NCBI GenBank assembly: GCA_902469965.1
Contig: CABREP010000068.1
Span: forward strand, 1 to 9,511
DNA: 9,511 nucleotides
Direction of reading: 5' to 3'
From: Egerieimonas sp900552095
GTDB lineage: Bacteria; Bacillota; Clostridia; Lachnospirales; Lachnospiraceae
Part shown: positions 1 to 5,729 of the stretch, one piece after another
Layout: every line of letters begins with the position of its first letter
Position numbering within the stretch: the stretch's first letter is position 1
The notes under the pieces: generated by a model
Told to the model about the DNA's origin: nothing
The model's database searches: none
The model's input: only the letters and a program-made list of their open reading frames with translations
Position numbers and translations under genes: made by a program

Positions 1-132
1 GTACAGGAAAAGCTGGCAAAAAATAAAAAGGCCCCTGCCCGTCATAAGGCAGAGGTACTTCCTGACTTTGGAACAATAGATTATTTTCGTACAGCTGCCC
101 ATGGAGAATCCTCATTCTATTGTTTTTTATAA
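1..132 (+). CDS. 3' end of an unidentified gene (C-terminal 43 residues)
   Basis: Frame 1 is open from the window edge to a TAA at 130-132. The 43 visible residues begin basic (KLAKNKKAPARHKAE) and end in a mixed hydrophobic tail (YFRTAAHGESSFYCFL). The other two forward frames hit stops earlier. I do not recognise the family: no catalytic motif is visible in so short a tail, and the start lies outside the window. That it is coding rests only on the open frame, plausible codon use and the abrupt change to AT-rich, stop-rich sequence after the TAA. No convincing terminator follows it. A hairpin at 167-187 lacks a T-run. Confidence 0.4.
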   Translation, partial: VQEKLAKNKKAPARHKAEVLPDFGTIDYFRTAAHGESSFYCFL

Positions 133-208
133 CAGTTATGAAAATACGCTGTATCTCTGTTCCCTGCTTGATTGAAGGTAAATCAAGAAAATCTTAAGAA
201 ATGTAATC

Positions 209-237
209 TGGACAAATCTTTTTAAGTGTGGTATGGT
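209..237 (+). promoter_or_regulatory. Sigma-A promoter of the riboswitch operon
   Basis: The -35 is TGGACA (209-214, five of six consensus bases). After a 17-base spacer comes TATGGT (232-237), preceded by the extended -10 dinucleotide TG at 229-230. The predicted transcription start is near 244, about three bases before the first paired base of the riboswitch aptamer, as expected for a riboswitch transcript. A 7-bp inverted repeat (167-173 with 181-187) lies just upstream of the -35. It has no T-run, and its role is unknown. Confidence 0.65.
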
Positions 238-246
238 AATTGCAAG

Positions 247-356
247 CAATCAAAAGGGAGTAGCTGAACATTTCAGTAATTGATCTGGAATGGTGTTGTG
301 ACCGTCAGCCGGTGCTTGTAGCACCCGTAGCAAATGAGATAGCAAGACTTTTATTG
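247..356 (+). ncRNA. yybP-ykoY (manganese) riboswitch aptamer
   Basis: This is an Mn2+-sensing leader RNA, recognised by the conserved elements of the yybP-ykoY class. GGAGTAG (257-263) follows directly on the P1 strand AAAAG (252-256), and AGCAAGA (341-347) leads into the partner P1 strand CTTTT (348-352). P1 is extended by CAAT (247-250) with ATTG (353-356), leaving only C251 bulged. P2 is CTGAA/TTCAG (264-268 with 272-276). The inner loop carries ACCGTCA (301-307), the element known to hold the metal-contacting A. A hairpin GGTGC/GCACC (311-315 with 321-325) corresponds to P3b. The lower part of P3 is less clear by eye. The known class is a genetic ON switch in high Mn2+, usually ahead of Mn exporters (MntP), TerC-family proteins or P-type ATPases. 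Here it precedes none of these. Confidence 0.88.
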
Positions 357-387
357 TGGCATCTGTGTCATAATAGGAGTCTTTTTT
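345..387 (+). terminator. Intrinsic terminator of the riboswitch expression platform
   Basis: A 14-bp stem pairs 345-358 with 369-382 (three G-U wobbles, otherwise complete), with a 10-base loop and a T-run through 387. Its 5' arm reuses the 3' strand of aptamer P1 (348-356), so P1 and the terminator cannot form together. Metal-stabilised P1 should therefore permit read-through, giving an ON switch, as known for this class. The following 100 bases (388-487) are leader. They hold a smaller bulged hairpin (447-468, GGC-AAGC with GCTT-GCC) just before the ribosome site, and no gene. Confidence 0.85.
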
Positions 388-487
388 CGTTCACAGGAAC
401 AGATTATGTAAAATCCAGAGAGGGGAAAAGGGATCTTCTTATTCAGGGCAGAAGCCGCAAAGCTTGCCGGAAAGGAAGGAGAACAAA

Positions 488-913
488 ATGTGTAGTGATG
501 TAAAGCGTGAACAGCGAGAGGCGGAGGAAGCAGGGCGGAGAGCCCTGGAAAGTCTGTATGCCGCAAGGGAAAAATTGAATGGCGCAAAAAACTGGGGGAT
601 CTTTGATATGATGGGCGGAGGTTTTCTGGCAGATTTGATGAAACGGTCAAAGCTTCAGGGTGCAGAGATGCTGATGGAGAAGGCTAAGAGAGATGTTCAG
701 ATTTTTCAGAGTGAATTGAGAGATGTGCAGGTATCGCTAAATCTGCGGATTGAAATCGGAGCGTTTCTGTCTTTTGCGGATTTCTTTCTGGATGGTCTGG
801 TTGCAGATTATATGGTTCAGTCTAAGATTTCAGACGCGCGGGTGCAAGTTGATGATGCTATCATTCAAGTAGAGGCAATTCTGGAAGATCTGGGCAGACA
901 GATGGAAGGTTAG
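488..913 (+). CDS. Uncharacterised helical protein, first gene behind the Mn riboswitch
   Basis: This is a 141-residue protein of unknown function. ATG 488 is chosen because AAGGAAGGAG lies just before it; a TTG at 464 in the same frame would sit upstream of that ribosome site. The protein is predicted nearly all helical, soluble, and without signal peptide or clear membrane span. Residues 4-34 form a charged helix. Then come two similar helical segments. Residues 40-80 contain W36-G37, the glycine run G43-G45 and GFLADLMKRSK. Residues 98-138 contain GLVADYMVQSK. The shared pattern is G-x-x-A-D-x-M-x-x-S-K at 45-55 and 103-113, offset by 58 residues, which suggests internal duplication. It recalls an uncharacterised bacterial family with a WG-x-x-D-GGG motif, but that is from memory. 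yccF follows 9 bases later, so the two are almost certainly co-transcribed under manganese control. Confidence 0.85.
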   Translation: MCSDVKREQREAEEAGRRALESLYAAREKLNGAKNWGIFDMMGGGFLADLMKRSKLQGAEMLMEKAKRDVQIFQSELRDVQVSLNLRIEIGAFLSFADFFLDGLVADYMVQSKISDARVQVDDAIIQVEAILEDLGRQMEG

Positions 914-922
914 GAGGGAAAA

Positions 923-1282
923 ATGAGCTGTCTTGGGAATTTATTGTGGTTTCTTTTTGGTGGCGCGCTCAGCGGGCTGAGCTGGGGGCTTGCAGGATGC
1001 CTCTGGTGTATTACGATACTGGGCATACCGGTTGGGCTGCAGTGTTTTAAATTTGCTTCTCTGTGTTTTTTCCCCTTTGGAAAGGAAATAAGATACAGCA
1101 GCAGTACCGGATCGTTTTTGCTGAATATTCTCTGGCTGTTGTTTTCCGGTTTCTGGCTGGCACTTGAGCATCTGGGGCTGGGAATTCTTCTGTGTATCAC
1201 GATTGTGGGGATTCCTTTCGGCCTTCAGCAGTTTAAAATCGCAAAACTGGCACTGATGCCTTTTGGAGCAGAAATTTATTAA
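923..1282 (+). CDS. yccF: YccF domain inner-membrane protein
   Basis: This 119-residue integral membrane protein belongs to the YccF (DUF307) family, whose biochemical role is unknown. It shows the two tandem YccF units typical of the family. Unit 1 has GNLLWFLFGG (about 5-14), then LWCITILGIPVGLQCFK and PFGKEI. Unit 2 has NILWLLFSG, then LLCITIVGIPFGLQQFK and PFGAEI at the C-terminus. Each unit pairs a hydrophobic stretch with the ITIxGIPxGLQxFK signature. Length is normal and nothing is broken. The ATG at 923 has TTAGGAGGG in front, overlapping the stop of the previous gene. The next gene starts 42 bases after the stop with no terminator between, so it is probably the middle gene of the riboswitch-controlled operon. 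Confidence 0.93.
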   Translation: MSCLGNLLWFLFGGALSGLSWGLAGCLWCITILGIPVGLQCFKFASLCFFPFGKEIRYSSSTGSFLLNILWLLFSGFWLALEHLGLGILLCITIVGIPFGLQQFKIAKLALMPFGAEIY

Positions 1283-1324
1283 CAGGATGTGGAGGATAAA
1301 ATAGAAGAATAAAGGAGAGAACAG

Positions 1325-3337
1325 ATGAAAAAGGATATTTTTAGAGAATATTTCTCAATTCCAAATCTGATGGGATATTTTCGGATCCTTCTGGTTCCGG
1401 CCTATCTGATTATTTACATACGAGCGGACAGTGTCAGCGATTACCGGATGGCGGCTATGGTGATGATCCTGTCTTTTCTCACAGATTTTTTTGATGGAAA
1501 AATTGCACGGCGCTTTCACATGGTAACAGAATTTGGAAAAATTCTGGATCCTGTTGCGGATAAGATTACGCAGGGAGCGCTGGCGCTCAGCTTTACGTTC
1601 CGTTATCCGGCTATGATGATCCTGCTTCTGGCATTTCTTTTTAAAGAAACGGTAATGGGGATTCTGGGAGCATGGATGATGCGGAAAGGATATCGCATGG
1701 GCGGCGCCAGGCTTCACGGAAAGATCTGCACGGCGGTTCTGGATGGTGTGATGTTTGCAGCGTTGATCTTGCCGGAGATTTCTTATCTGGTGATAAATAT
1801 TCTGGTGGGGATCAGCCTGACGGTAATGGCAGTCTCATTCATTCTGTATCTGAAGATGTACTGGCAGGCATGGAAAAGAGAGGTCAGGGGAGAAAAGGTT
1901 CCGGTAGCTGAAAAAAAGGGAAGAAGGCGCGGTGTCATGATAGCGGGAATTATAGTGCTGGCAGTTTTATATCTGGTTCTGGGAGCGCTGCTTCCTTTTG
2001 TGAAACAGCCTGAGATCAGTGCAGAAACAGCAGAGAATCTGGATCTGGAACGTTTTTATGGTGATGAGCCGACCGGAGAACGGGTGAAGGTGATTTCACA
2101 GAACGGGGAAGCTCTTGAGGAGAGGATCCGCCTGATTTCTCAGGCGGAGGAAGAGATTATTCTGTCCACATTTGAGTTTGATGCAGATACCAGCGGAAAG
2201 ATGGTAATGGCAGCTTTAACGGAGGCGGCGGACCGGGGGGTAAAAGTATCGGTGATTGTGGATGGTTTTCCGTATTTGACTGCAATGTGGGGAAATCCTT
2301 ACTTTCTGGCCCTGGCAGAGATGGAGAATGTGGAGATCCGCGTTTACAATCCGGTGCGGATATGGAAACCCTGGGGATTCATGGGAAGACTTCATGACAA
2401 ATATCTTATTGCTGATGACATGGCTTATATCCTGGGGGGAAGAAATACGTATGATTTCTTCCTGGGAGATCAGCCGGGATATAAGAATTACGATTGGGAT
2501 TTTCTGGTTTATACGAAGGAATCTGAAAGTAAAGAGTCTTTAAAACAGGTCAGAGCCTATTTTGATTCTATCTGGGATCAAAAAGAATGCAGAACTCTGG
2601 GAAAAGGTATTCTGTGGAAACAGAATCCTTCCGTAAAGCGGGCGGAAGAAGATCTGAGGAAACTTGGCAGAGAGATGAGGACGGAGCATGCAGACTGGTT
2701 TGAAAAAATTGATTACAATGCAGTGACATTTCCGGCCAATCGAATTCAGCTGGTTTCTAATCCAACCCATATTTATGCAAAAGAACCGGTGGTATATTAT
2801 ACGATAACAGAGCTTATGAAGCAGGCGGAGGAAAAAGTATTTTTTCATACACCGTATATAATCTGTGATGACTGGATGCTGCAGCAGCTGCAGGAGGTCT
2901 GTTCCCAGGTGGATCAGGTCTGTATGATGACCAATTCTGTGGCAAACAATGGAAATCCTTTTGGAGCTATGGATTATCAGAGATACAAAGGGAAAATACT
3001 GGATACGGGGGTGCAGATCCTGGAGTATGATGGCGGTGTTTCTTACCATGGGAAATGTTTTGCTATTGACGACAGGATCGCGTCTATCGGTTCATTTAAC
3101 TGGGATATGAGGAGTGCCTATCTGGATACCGAGTTAATGCTGGTGGTGGACAGTCCGGAGGTAAATCGCCAGCTGCGGGAGGAGATGGAAAAGTATGAGG
3201 CGGATACTCTGAAGGTGGTGGATGAAGAGACTTATGATCTTCCGGAGGGAGTAACTCCCCAGAAAATCAGTGAAAAAAAATCTTTCCAGATCCATTTCCT
3301 CCGTGCAGCAGCCGGATGGGCCAGGTTTCTGATGTAA
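1325..3337 (+). CDS. Fusion of CDP-alcohol phosphatidyltransferase and phospholipase D/cardiolipin-synthase domain
   Basis: A 670-residue protein with two phospholipid-synthesis domains. Residues 1-195 are a polytopic CDP-alcohol phosphatidyltransferase (PgsA/Cls type) carrying the complete signature D54-x2-D57-G-x2-A-R-x8-G71-x3-D75-x3-D79, the metal-binding aspartates that swap CMP of a CDP-lipid for an alcohol. A basic stretch (KKGRRRG) and one further membrane span (about 204-226) link to a phospholipase D domain with both HKD motifs intact: H357-x-K359-x4-D364 followed by GGRN, and H575-x-K577-x4-D582 followed by GSFNWD. Two HKD motifs in one chain is the cardiolipin-synthase arrangement. 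Likely products are phosphatidylglycerol-type lipid from the first half and cardiolipin or another transphosphatidylation product from the second; the specificity is inference. The basic stretch before the last span suggests the PLD half lies outside the cytoplasm. AAAGGAG precedes ATG 1325. No hairpin terminator lies after the stop before tRNA-Arg. Confidence 0.92.
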   Translation: MKKDIFREYFSIPNLMGYFRILLVPAYLIIYIRADSVSDYRMAAMVMILSFLTDFFDGKIARRFHMVTEFGKILDPVADKITQGALALSFTFRYPAMMILLLAFLFKETVMGILGAWMMRKGYRMGGARLHGKICTAVLDGVMFAALILPEISYLVINILVGISLTVMAVSFILYLKMYWQAWKREVRGEKVPVAEKKGRRRGVMIAGIIVLAVLYLVLGALLPFVKQPEISAETAENLDLERFYGDEPTGERVKVISQNGEALEERIRLISQAEEEIILSTFEFDADTSGKMVMAALTEAADRGVKVSVIVDGFPYLTAMWGNPYFLALAEMENVEIRVYNPVRIWKPWGFMGRLHDKYLIADDMAYILGGRNTYDFFLGDQPGYKNYDWDFLVYTKESESKESLKQVRAYFDSIWDQKECRTLGKGILWKQNPSVKRAEEDLRKLGREMRTEHADWFEKIDYNAVTFPANRIQLVSNPTHIYAKEPVVYYTITELMKQAEEKVFFHTPYIICDDWMLQQLQEVCSQVDQVCMMTNSVANNGNPFGAMDYQRYKGKILDTGVQILEYDGGVSYHGKCFAIDDRIASIGSFNWDMRSAYLDTELMLVVDSPEVNRQLREEMEKYEADTLKVVDEETYDLPEGVTPQKISEKKSFQIHFLRAAAGWARFLM

Positions 3338-3366
3338 AAAAAATTAAAAAAAGTTTGGAAAAAGTA

Positions 3367-3395
3367 TTGACATTTATCTGATTATGTAATAAAAT
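3367..3395 (+). promoter_or_regulatory. Sigma-A promoter of tRNA-Arg
   Basis: A perfect TTGACA (3367-3372), a 17-base spacer and TAAAAT (3390-3395, five of six). Start of transcription is expected near 3402, about 23 bases before the mature tRNA end. It sits in the AT-rich gap after the lipid-synthase gene, so the tRNA has its own promoter. Confidence 0.8.
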
Positions 3396-3396
3396 A

Positions 3397-3424
3397 ATCT
3401 TCGTTGCAGAGATGTAACGAAGAT
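3397..3424 (+). repeat. Perfect 9-bp inverted repeat abutting tRNA-Arg
   Basis: ATCTTCGTT (3397-3405) is the exact complement of AACGAAGAT (3416-3424), with a 10-base loop between. The right arm ends on the base before the first nucleotide of the tRNA. The left arm spans the predicted transcription start, so only part of it would be in RNA starting near 3402. This makes it either a DNA operator at the start site or a pre-tRNA leader hairpin if initiation is earlier. Confidence 0.7.
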
Positions 3425-3498
<74 letters not shown>

Positions 3499-3500
3499 CT

Positions 3501-3529
3501 GGCCTCAGGATTTTCCTGAGGCCTTTTTT
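3501..3529 (+). terminator. Rho-independent terminator after tRNA-Arg
   Basis: A 10-bp perfect GC-rich stem pairs GGCCTCAGGA (3501-3510) with TCCTGAGGCC (3514-3523) over a TTT loop, followed by six T (3524-3529). It ends the tRNA transcript and probably also any read-through from the lipid-synthase operon, which has no terminator of its own. In the - direction it has no T-run, so it would not stop mnmM. Confidence 0.95.
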
Positions 3530-3549
3530 CTGTATGCGGAAGTCATCTG

Positions 3550-4110
3550 CTATAGTTTATAAATCAGCACGGGAATCGGCGGATTGTTGGGGCGGTTATA
3601 ATAGCTGCTTACAATGACCAGAAAACGGCGGGGATCCAGAGTACTCAGCCAGTTTAGTATGGCATCCCGTTCTTCAAATCCGGTATCTCCCCCACTGTAG
3701 ATGCAAAGAGAGAGAAGACCGCCTTTTTTCAAGAGCGTGAGGGCTTTCGGGAGAGCCTCCAGACTGCTCGAGGCCCGGGTGGACAGCGAATGGTCACCTC
3801 CGGGAAGGTAGCCGAAGTTAAAGACGATACAGGAGGCTGATTCAGGGGCACAGTGGACATCCATCCGTGTGTGGCTTTCCAGAAACAGCTGAAAGTTTTT
3901 CAGTTTTTCTTTTTCCAGGCGGATCCGGGTGGCATGGAGTGCCTGCTCCTGAATATCAAAGGCCAGTACACGTCCTTTTGGACCGGTCAGGCGGCAGAGA
4001 AGCAGGGTGTCATGACCATTTCCGGCAGTGGCATCAATACAAAGATCTCCGGGATGGATCTGCTGTTTTAGAAACGTGTGGCAATATTCTGTAATCTGAT
4101 AATTTGGCAT
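3550..4110 (-). CDS. mnmM: MnmM (YtqB) tRNA 5-aminomethyl-2-thiouridine methyltransferase
   Basis: A 186-residue class I SAM-dependent methyltransferase of the YtqB family (once labelled rRNA methylase). B. subtilis YtqB was shown to be MnmM, which makes the last methylation of the mnm5s2U wobble base in tRNAs where the MnmC methylase is absent. The SAM-binding motif I is DATAGNGHDT at 26-35, the acidic residue after strand 2 is D52 (VLAFDIQ), and NFGYLPGGDH at 98-107 is the family's NLGYLPGG signature. The C-terminus has SSYYNRPNNPP, also typical of the family. The start is the ATG at 4110-4108, because AGGAGGAC lies just upstream (4124-4117). An in-frame extension to 4428 would run through the divergent gene and has no such site. 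It is transcribed alone from the promoter at 4131-4159. Confidence 0.92.
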   Translation of the reverse strand: MPNYQITEYCHTFLKQQIHPGDLCIDATAGNGHDTLLLCRLTGPKGRVLAFDIQEQALHATRIRLEKEKLKNFQLFLESHTRMDVHCAPESASCIVFNFGYLPGGDHSLSTRASSSLEALPKALTLLKKGGLLSLCIYSGGDTGFEERDAILNWLSTLDPRRFLVIVSSYYNRPNNPPIPVLIYKL

Positions 4111-4130
4111 AGATTTGTCCTCCTGTGTCC

Positions 4131-4159
4131 AGTATAAGAGGAGAGAGGAAGGGTGTAAA
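4131..4159 (-). promoter_or_regulatory. Sigma-A promoter of mnmM (reads leftward)
   Basis: On the - strand, TTTACA (4159-4154) and TATACT (4136-4131) each match five of six consensus bases with a 17-base spacer. Transcription would start near 4124, placing the ribosome site almost at the 5' end of a very short leader. Confidence 0.7.
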
Positions 4160-4199
4160 CAGAAAAATGAAGAAGTTTCTTTTTCTCTAAGGGCAGATA

Positions 4200-4208
4200 T
4201 GCTAAAAT
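4200..4208 (+). promoter_or_regulatory. Extended -10 promoter of the HAAS-HAD operon
   Basis: TG-C-TAAAAT (4200-4208) is an extended -10 element without a good -35 (the T-rich stretch at 4176-4186 is the best available). The predicted start near 4214 gives a leader of about 22 bases. A short palindrome (AAGAA at 4170-4174 with TTCTT at 4177-4181), nested in a 7-bp repeat (4161-4167 with 4180-4186), lies in the -35 zone and could be an operator. Confidence 0.5.
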
Positions 4209-4235
4209 GAAAAAAACGAAAGGAGTTCCGGCAGA

Positions 4236-4688
4236 ATGAGTAGAACAGAGTTCCTGCGTGCGCTGCGTCAGAAGCTTCTGGAGTCGATGAGTGCTTCGGA
4301 GGCAGACGAACAGGTGCGTTATTATGATAATTATATAAAGAAAGCGGTGCAGAACGGACAAAATGAGAGAGAGGTGCTGGCTGCGCTGGGGGATCCGGTG
4401 CTGATCGCCAGGACCATTCTGGAAGCACCGGGAAGAAGAGCGGGGGAACCCCGGAAGGAATACAGCCCGAAAGAGGAAAATCCTTATCAGGAACAGGAAG
4501 AAAAATTAAGGCATATTAAGCGGGTGAGCACGTTTGGATGCATTCTGGGGCTGATTGTTGCGCTTCTGATCCTGTTTGTGGTTTTTAAAGCGGTGGGACT
4601 GGTGCTTGGTCTGGCTTTCCGGGTTTTGGCACCTGTGATTCTGGTTGTTATTCTGATCGTTCTGATCAAAAATCTGAATCGAAGATAA
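4236..4688 (+). CDS. HAAS-domain (DUF1700) membrane protein
   Basis: A 150-residue protein. Residues 1-65 are the helical HAAS/DUF1700 domain: MSRTEFLRALRQKL, then YYDNYI at 29-34, and LGDP at 51-54 within a helix-turn of the type that closes this domain. Residues 66-95 are a charged, probably flexible linker (KEENPYQEQEEK). Residues 97-147 are very hydrophobic and fit two closely spaced membrane spans, ending in the basic tail KNLNRR. HAAS proteins are usually encoded next to a PadR-family repressor and are thought to be membrane signalling or stress partners. No PadR gene is present here. AGGAG at 4221-4225 precedes ATG 4236. The HAD gene begins 13 bases after the stop, so the two form an operon. 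Function is inferred only from the family. Confidence 0.88.
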   Translation: MSRTEFLRALRQKLLESMSASEADEQVRYYDNYIKKAVQNGQNEREVLAALGDPVLIARTILEAPGRRAGEPRKEYSPKEENPYQEQEEKLRHIKRVSTFGCILGLIVALLILFVVFKAVGLVLGLAFRVLAPVILVVILIVLIKNLNRR

Positions 4689-4701
4689 TGAGGAAAAGAA
4701 G

Positions 4702-5511
4702 ATGGACTATAAATTGTTGGTGCTGGATATTGACGGCACAGTGACGAATTCAAAGAAAGAAGTGACAGAGAAAACACGGAAGACTCTTCTGGAACTTCAG
4801 GAAAGAGGAGTACCCGTGGCTCTCGCTTCCGGGCGTCCTCCTATGGGAATAGGGCCGATCGCTGATCTTCTGCAGCTGGATCGCTATGAAAGTTATATTT
4901 TGGGGTTTAACGGGGCCAGAATCATAAACTGGAAGACTAAGGAATGTATTTATGAAAAGACGCTTCCGGTCAGTATGCCCGCCAGAATACTGGAAGAGTG
5001 CCGGAGCTGGGGGATGGGAATGCTTACTTATGATGAGAAGCGGGTTATTGCGGTGACACCGGAAGATTCCTACATGGATATTGAGGCACGGATCAATCGG
5101 GTCAGGCTTTCTGTAGAAGAAGATCTGACATCGTTTTTCCGGAAGCCGGTTAATAAGTGTCTGCTTACCGGAGATCCGGATAATCTGGCAGCGGCTGAAA
5201 TTGAACTGGCAGAAAAATATCGCCATGAAGCGGAGGTATTTCGCTCAGAGCCGTATTTTCTGGAAATTACGCCTAAAAATGTGGACAAGGCGTATTGTCT
5301 GTCACACCTGTTGAAGATTTTGGGGATTGAGAGAGAGCAGGTTGTCTGTGTGGGGGATGGCTATAATGATATTTCTATGATCCAGTATGCCGGTCTTGGC
5401 GTTGCCATGAAAAATGCACAGGAAGCAGTAAAGAATGTGGCGGATTATGTTACAGAGCATGATAATGATCAGGATGGAGTTGCTGAAGTAGCAGAACGTT
5501 TTTTCAGATAA
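4702..5511 (+). CDS. Cof-type HAD-IIB family phosphatase
   Basis: A 269-residue haloacid-dehalogenase phosphatase of the Cof/YidA class, cytosolic and Mg2+-dependent, acting on sugar phosphates, nucleotides or cofactor intermediates. The catalytic signature DIDGT holds nucleophile D9 and acid/base D11. Motif II is S43 in ALASGRP, motif III is K196 in NVDKAYCL, and motif IV is GDGYND with D219 and D223. The insert between motifs II and III (about 85-185) is the C2B cap that sets substrate choice. All key residues and the usual length of about 270 are present. The exact substrate cannot be read from sequence. The ribosome site (AGGAAAAG) is weaker than its neighbours', consistent with translational coupling to the HAAS gene 13 bases upstream. 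A strong hairpin follows. Confidence 0.95.
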   Translation: MDYKLLVLDIDGTVTNSKKEVTEKTRKTLLELQERGVPVALASGRPPMGIGPIADLLQLDRYESYILGFNGARIINWKTKECIYEKTLPVSMPARILEECRSWGMGMLTYDEKRVIAVTPEDSYMDIEARINRVRLSVEEDLTSFFRKPVNKCLLTGDPDNLAAAEIELAEKYRHEAEVFRSEPYFLEITPKNVDKAYCLSHLLKILGIEREQVVCVGDGYNDISMIQYAGLGVAMKNAQEAVKNVADYVTEHDNDQDGVAEVAERFFR

Positions 5512-5526
5512 AACAAAAGAAAAGAG

Positions 5527-5555
5527 AAAGACCGGCAGGGGAGCTGCCGGTCTTT
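5527..5555 (+). terminator. Hairpin terminator after the HAAS-HAD operon
   Basis: AAAGACCGGCAG (5527-5538) pairs perfectly with CTGCCGGTCTTT (5544-5555) over a GGGAG loop. The T-run is short and within the stem (TCTTT). Read on the - strand, the hairpin is followed by a longer pyrimidine-rich tail, so it may work both ways. Confidence 0.8.
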
Positions 5556-5568
5556 CGAGGGTTATTAA

Positions 5569-5608
5569 TTGTAAAAAAAATTTTTTGAAGGGCAAATTCT
5601 TTTTACAA
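5569..5608. repeat. AT-rich imperfect inverted repeat
   Basis: TTGTAAAAA (5569-5577) is the exact complement of TTTTTACAA (5600-5608). Inside it, 5579-5583 pairs with 5594-5598 and G5587 with C5593, with one mismatch and a TTT bulge. It lies in the 218-base gap between the HAD gene and the 55-residue gene. A TATAAT at 5616-5621 follows, but with no good -35 at the right distance. Nothing else is recognised in that gap apart from the promoter-like site at 5654-5683. Confidence 0.5.
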
Positions 5609-5653
5609 AAATGATTATAATACAGATTGGAAAAAAAAGCAACAAAAATTGAT

Positions 5654-5683
5654 GTATATTTTGGAAGATTCTTAGTAATACTA
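5654..5683 (+). promoter_or_regulatory. Possible sigma-G (forespore) promoter
   Basis: GTATA (5654-5658) fits the sigma-G -35 pattern GHATR exactly. After 18 bases, AATACTA (5677-5683) fits the -10 pattern CATnHTA except for the first base. No good sigma-A promoter lies at a suitable distance. A 7-bp inverted repeat (CTTAGTA 5671-5677 with TACTAAG 5682-5688) overlaps the -10. Short consensus sites occur by chance, so this is suggestive only. Its support is the spore-protein-like composition of the gene behind it. Confidence 0.4.
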
Positions 5684-5729
5684 CTAAGGCAACAAAATAA
5701 ACCATGCTTATGCAGGAGGTAAAGTGGAA

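Noticed and set aside
167..187. 7-bp hairpin as terminator of the leftmost gene
   Set aside because: No T-run follows it; at most it is an inverted repeat upstream of the next promoter.
312..503. 63-residue + strand frame upstream of the first operon gene
   Set aside because: It lies across the riboswitch aptamer and terminator, lacks a ribosome site, and overlaps the real gene in another frame.
2540..3049. 169-residue - strand frame inside the lipid-synthase gene
   Set aside because: It is fully antisense to the PLD domain with both HKD motifs, has no ribosome site, and has a composition typical of a shadow frame.
4111..4428. N-terminal extension of mnmM by about 106 residues
   Set aside because: It would overlap the divergent HAAS gene and both promoters. 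The family match and the AGGAGG site support the start at 4110.
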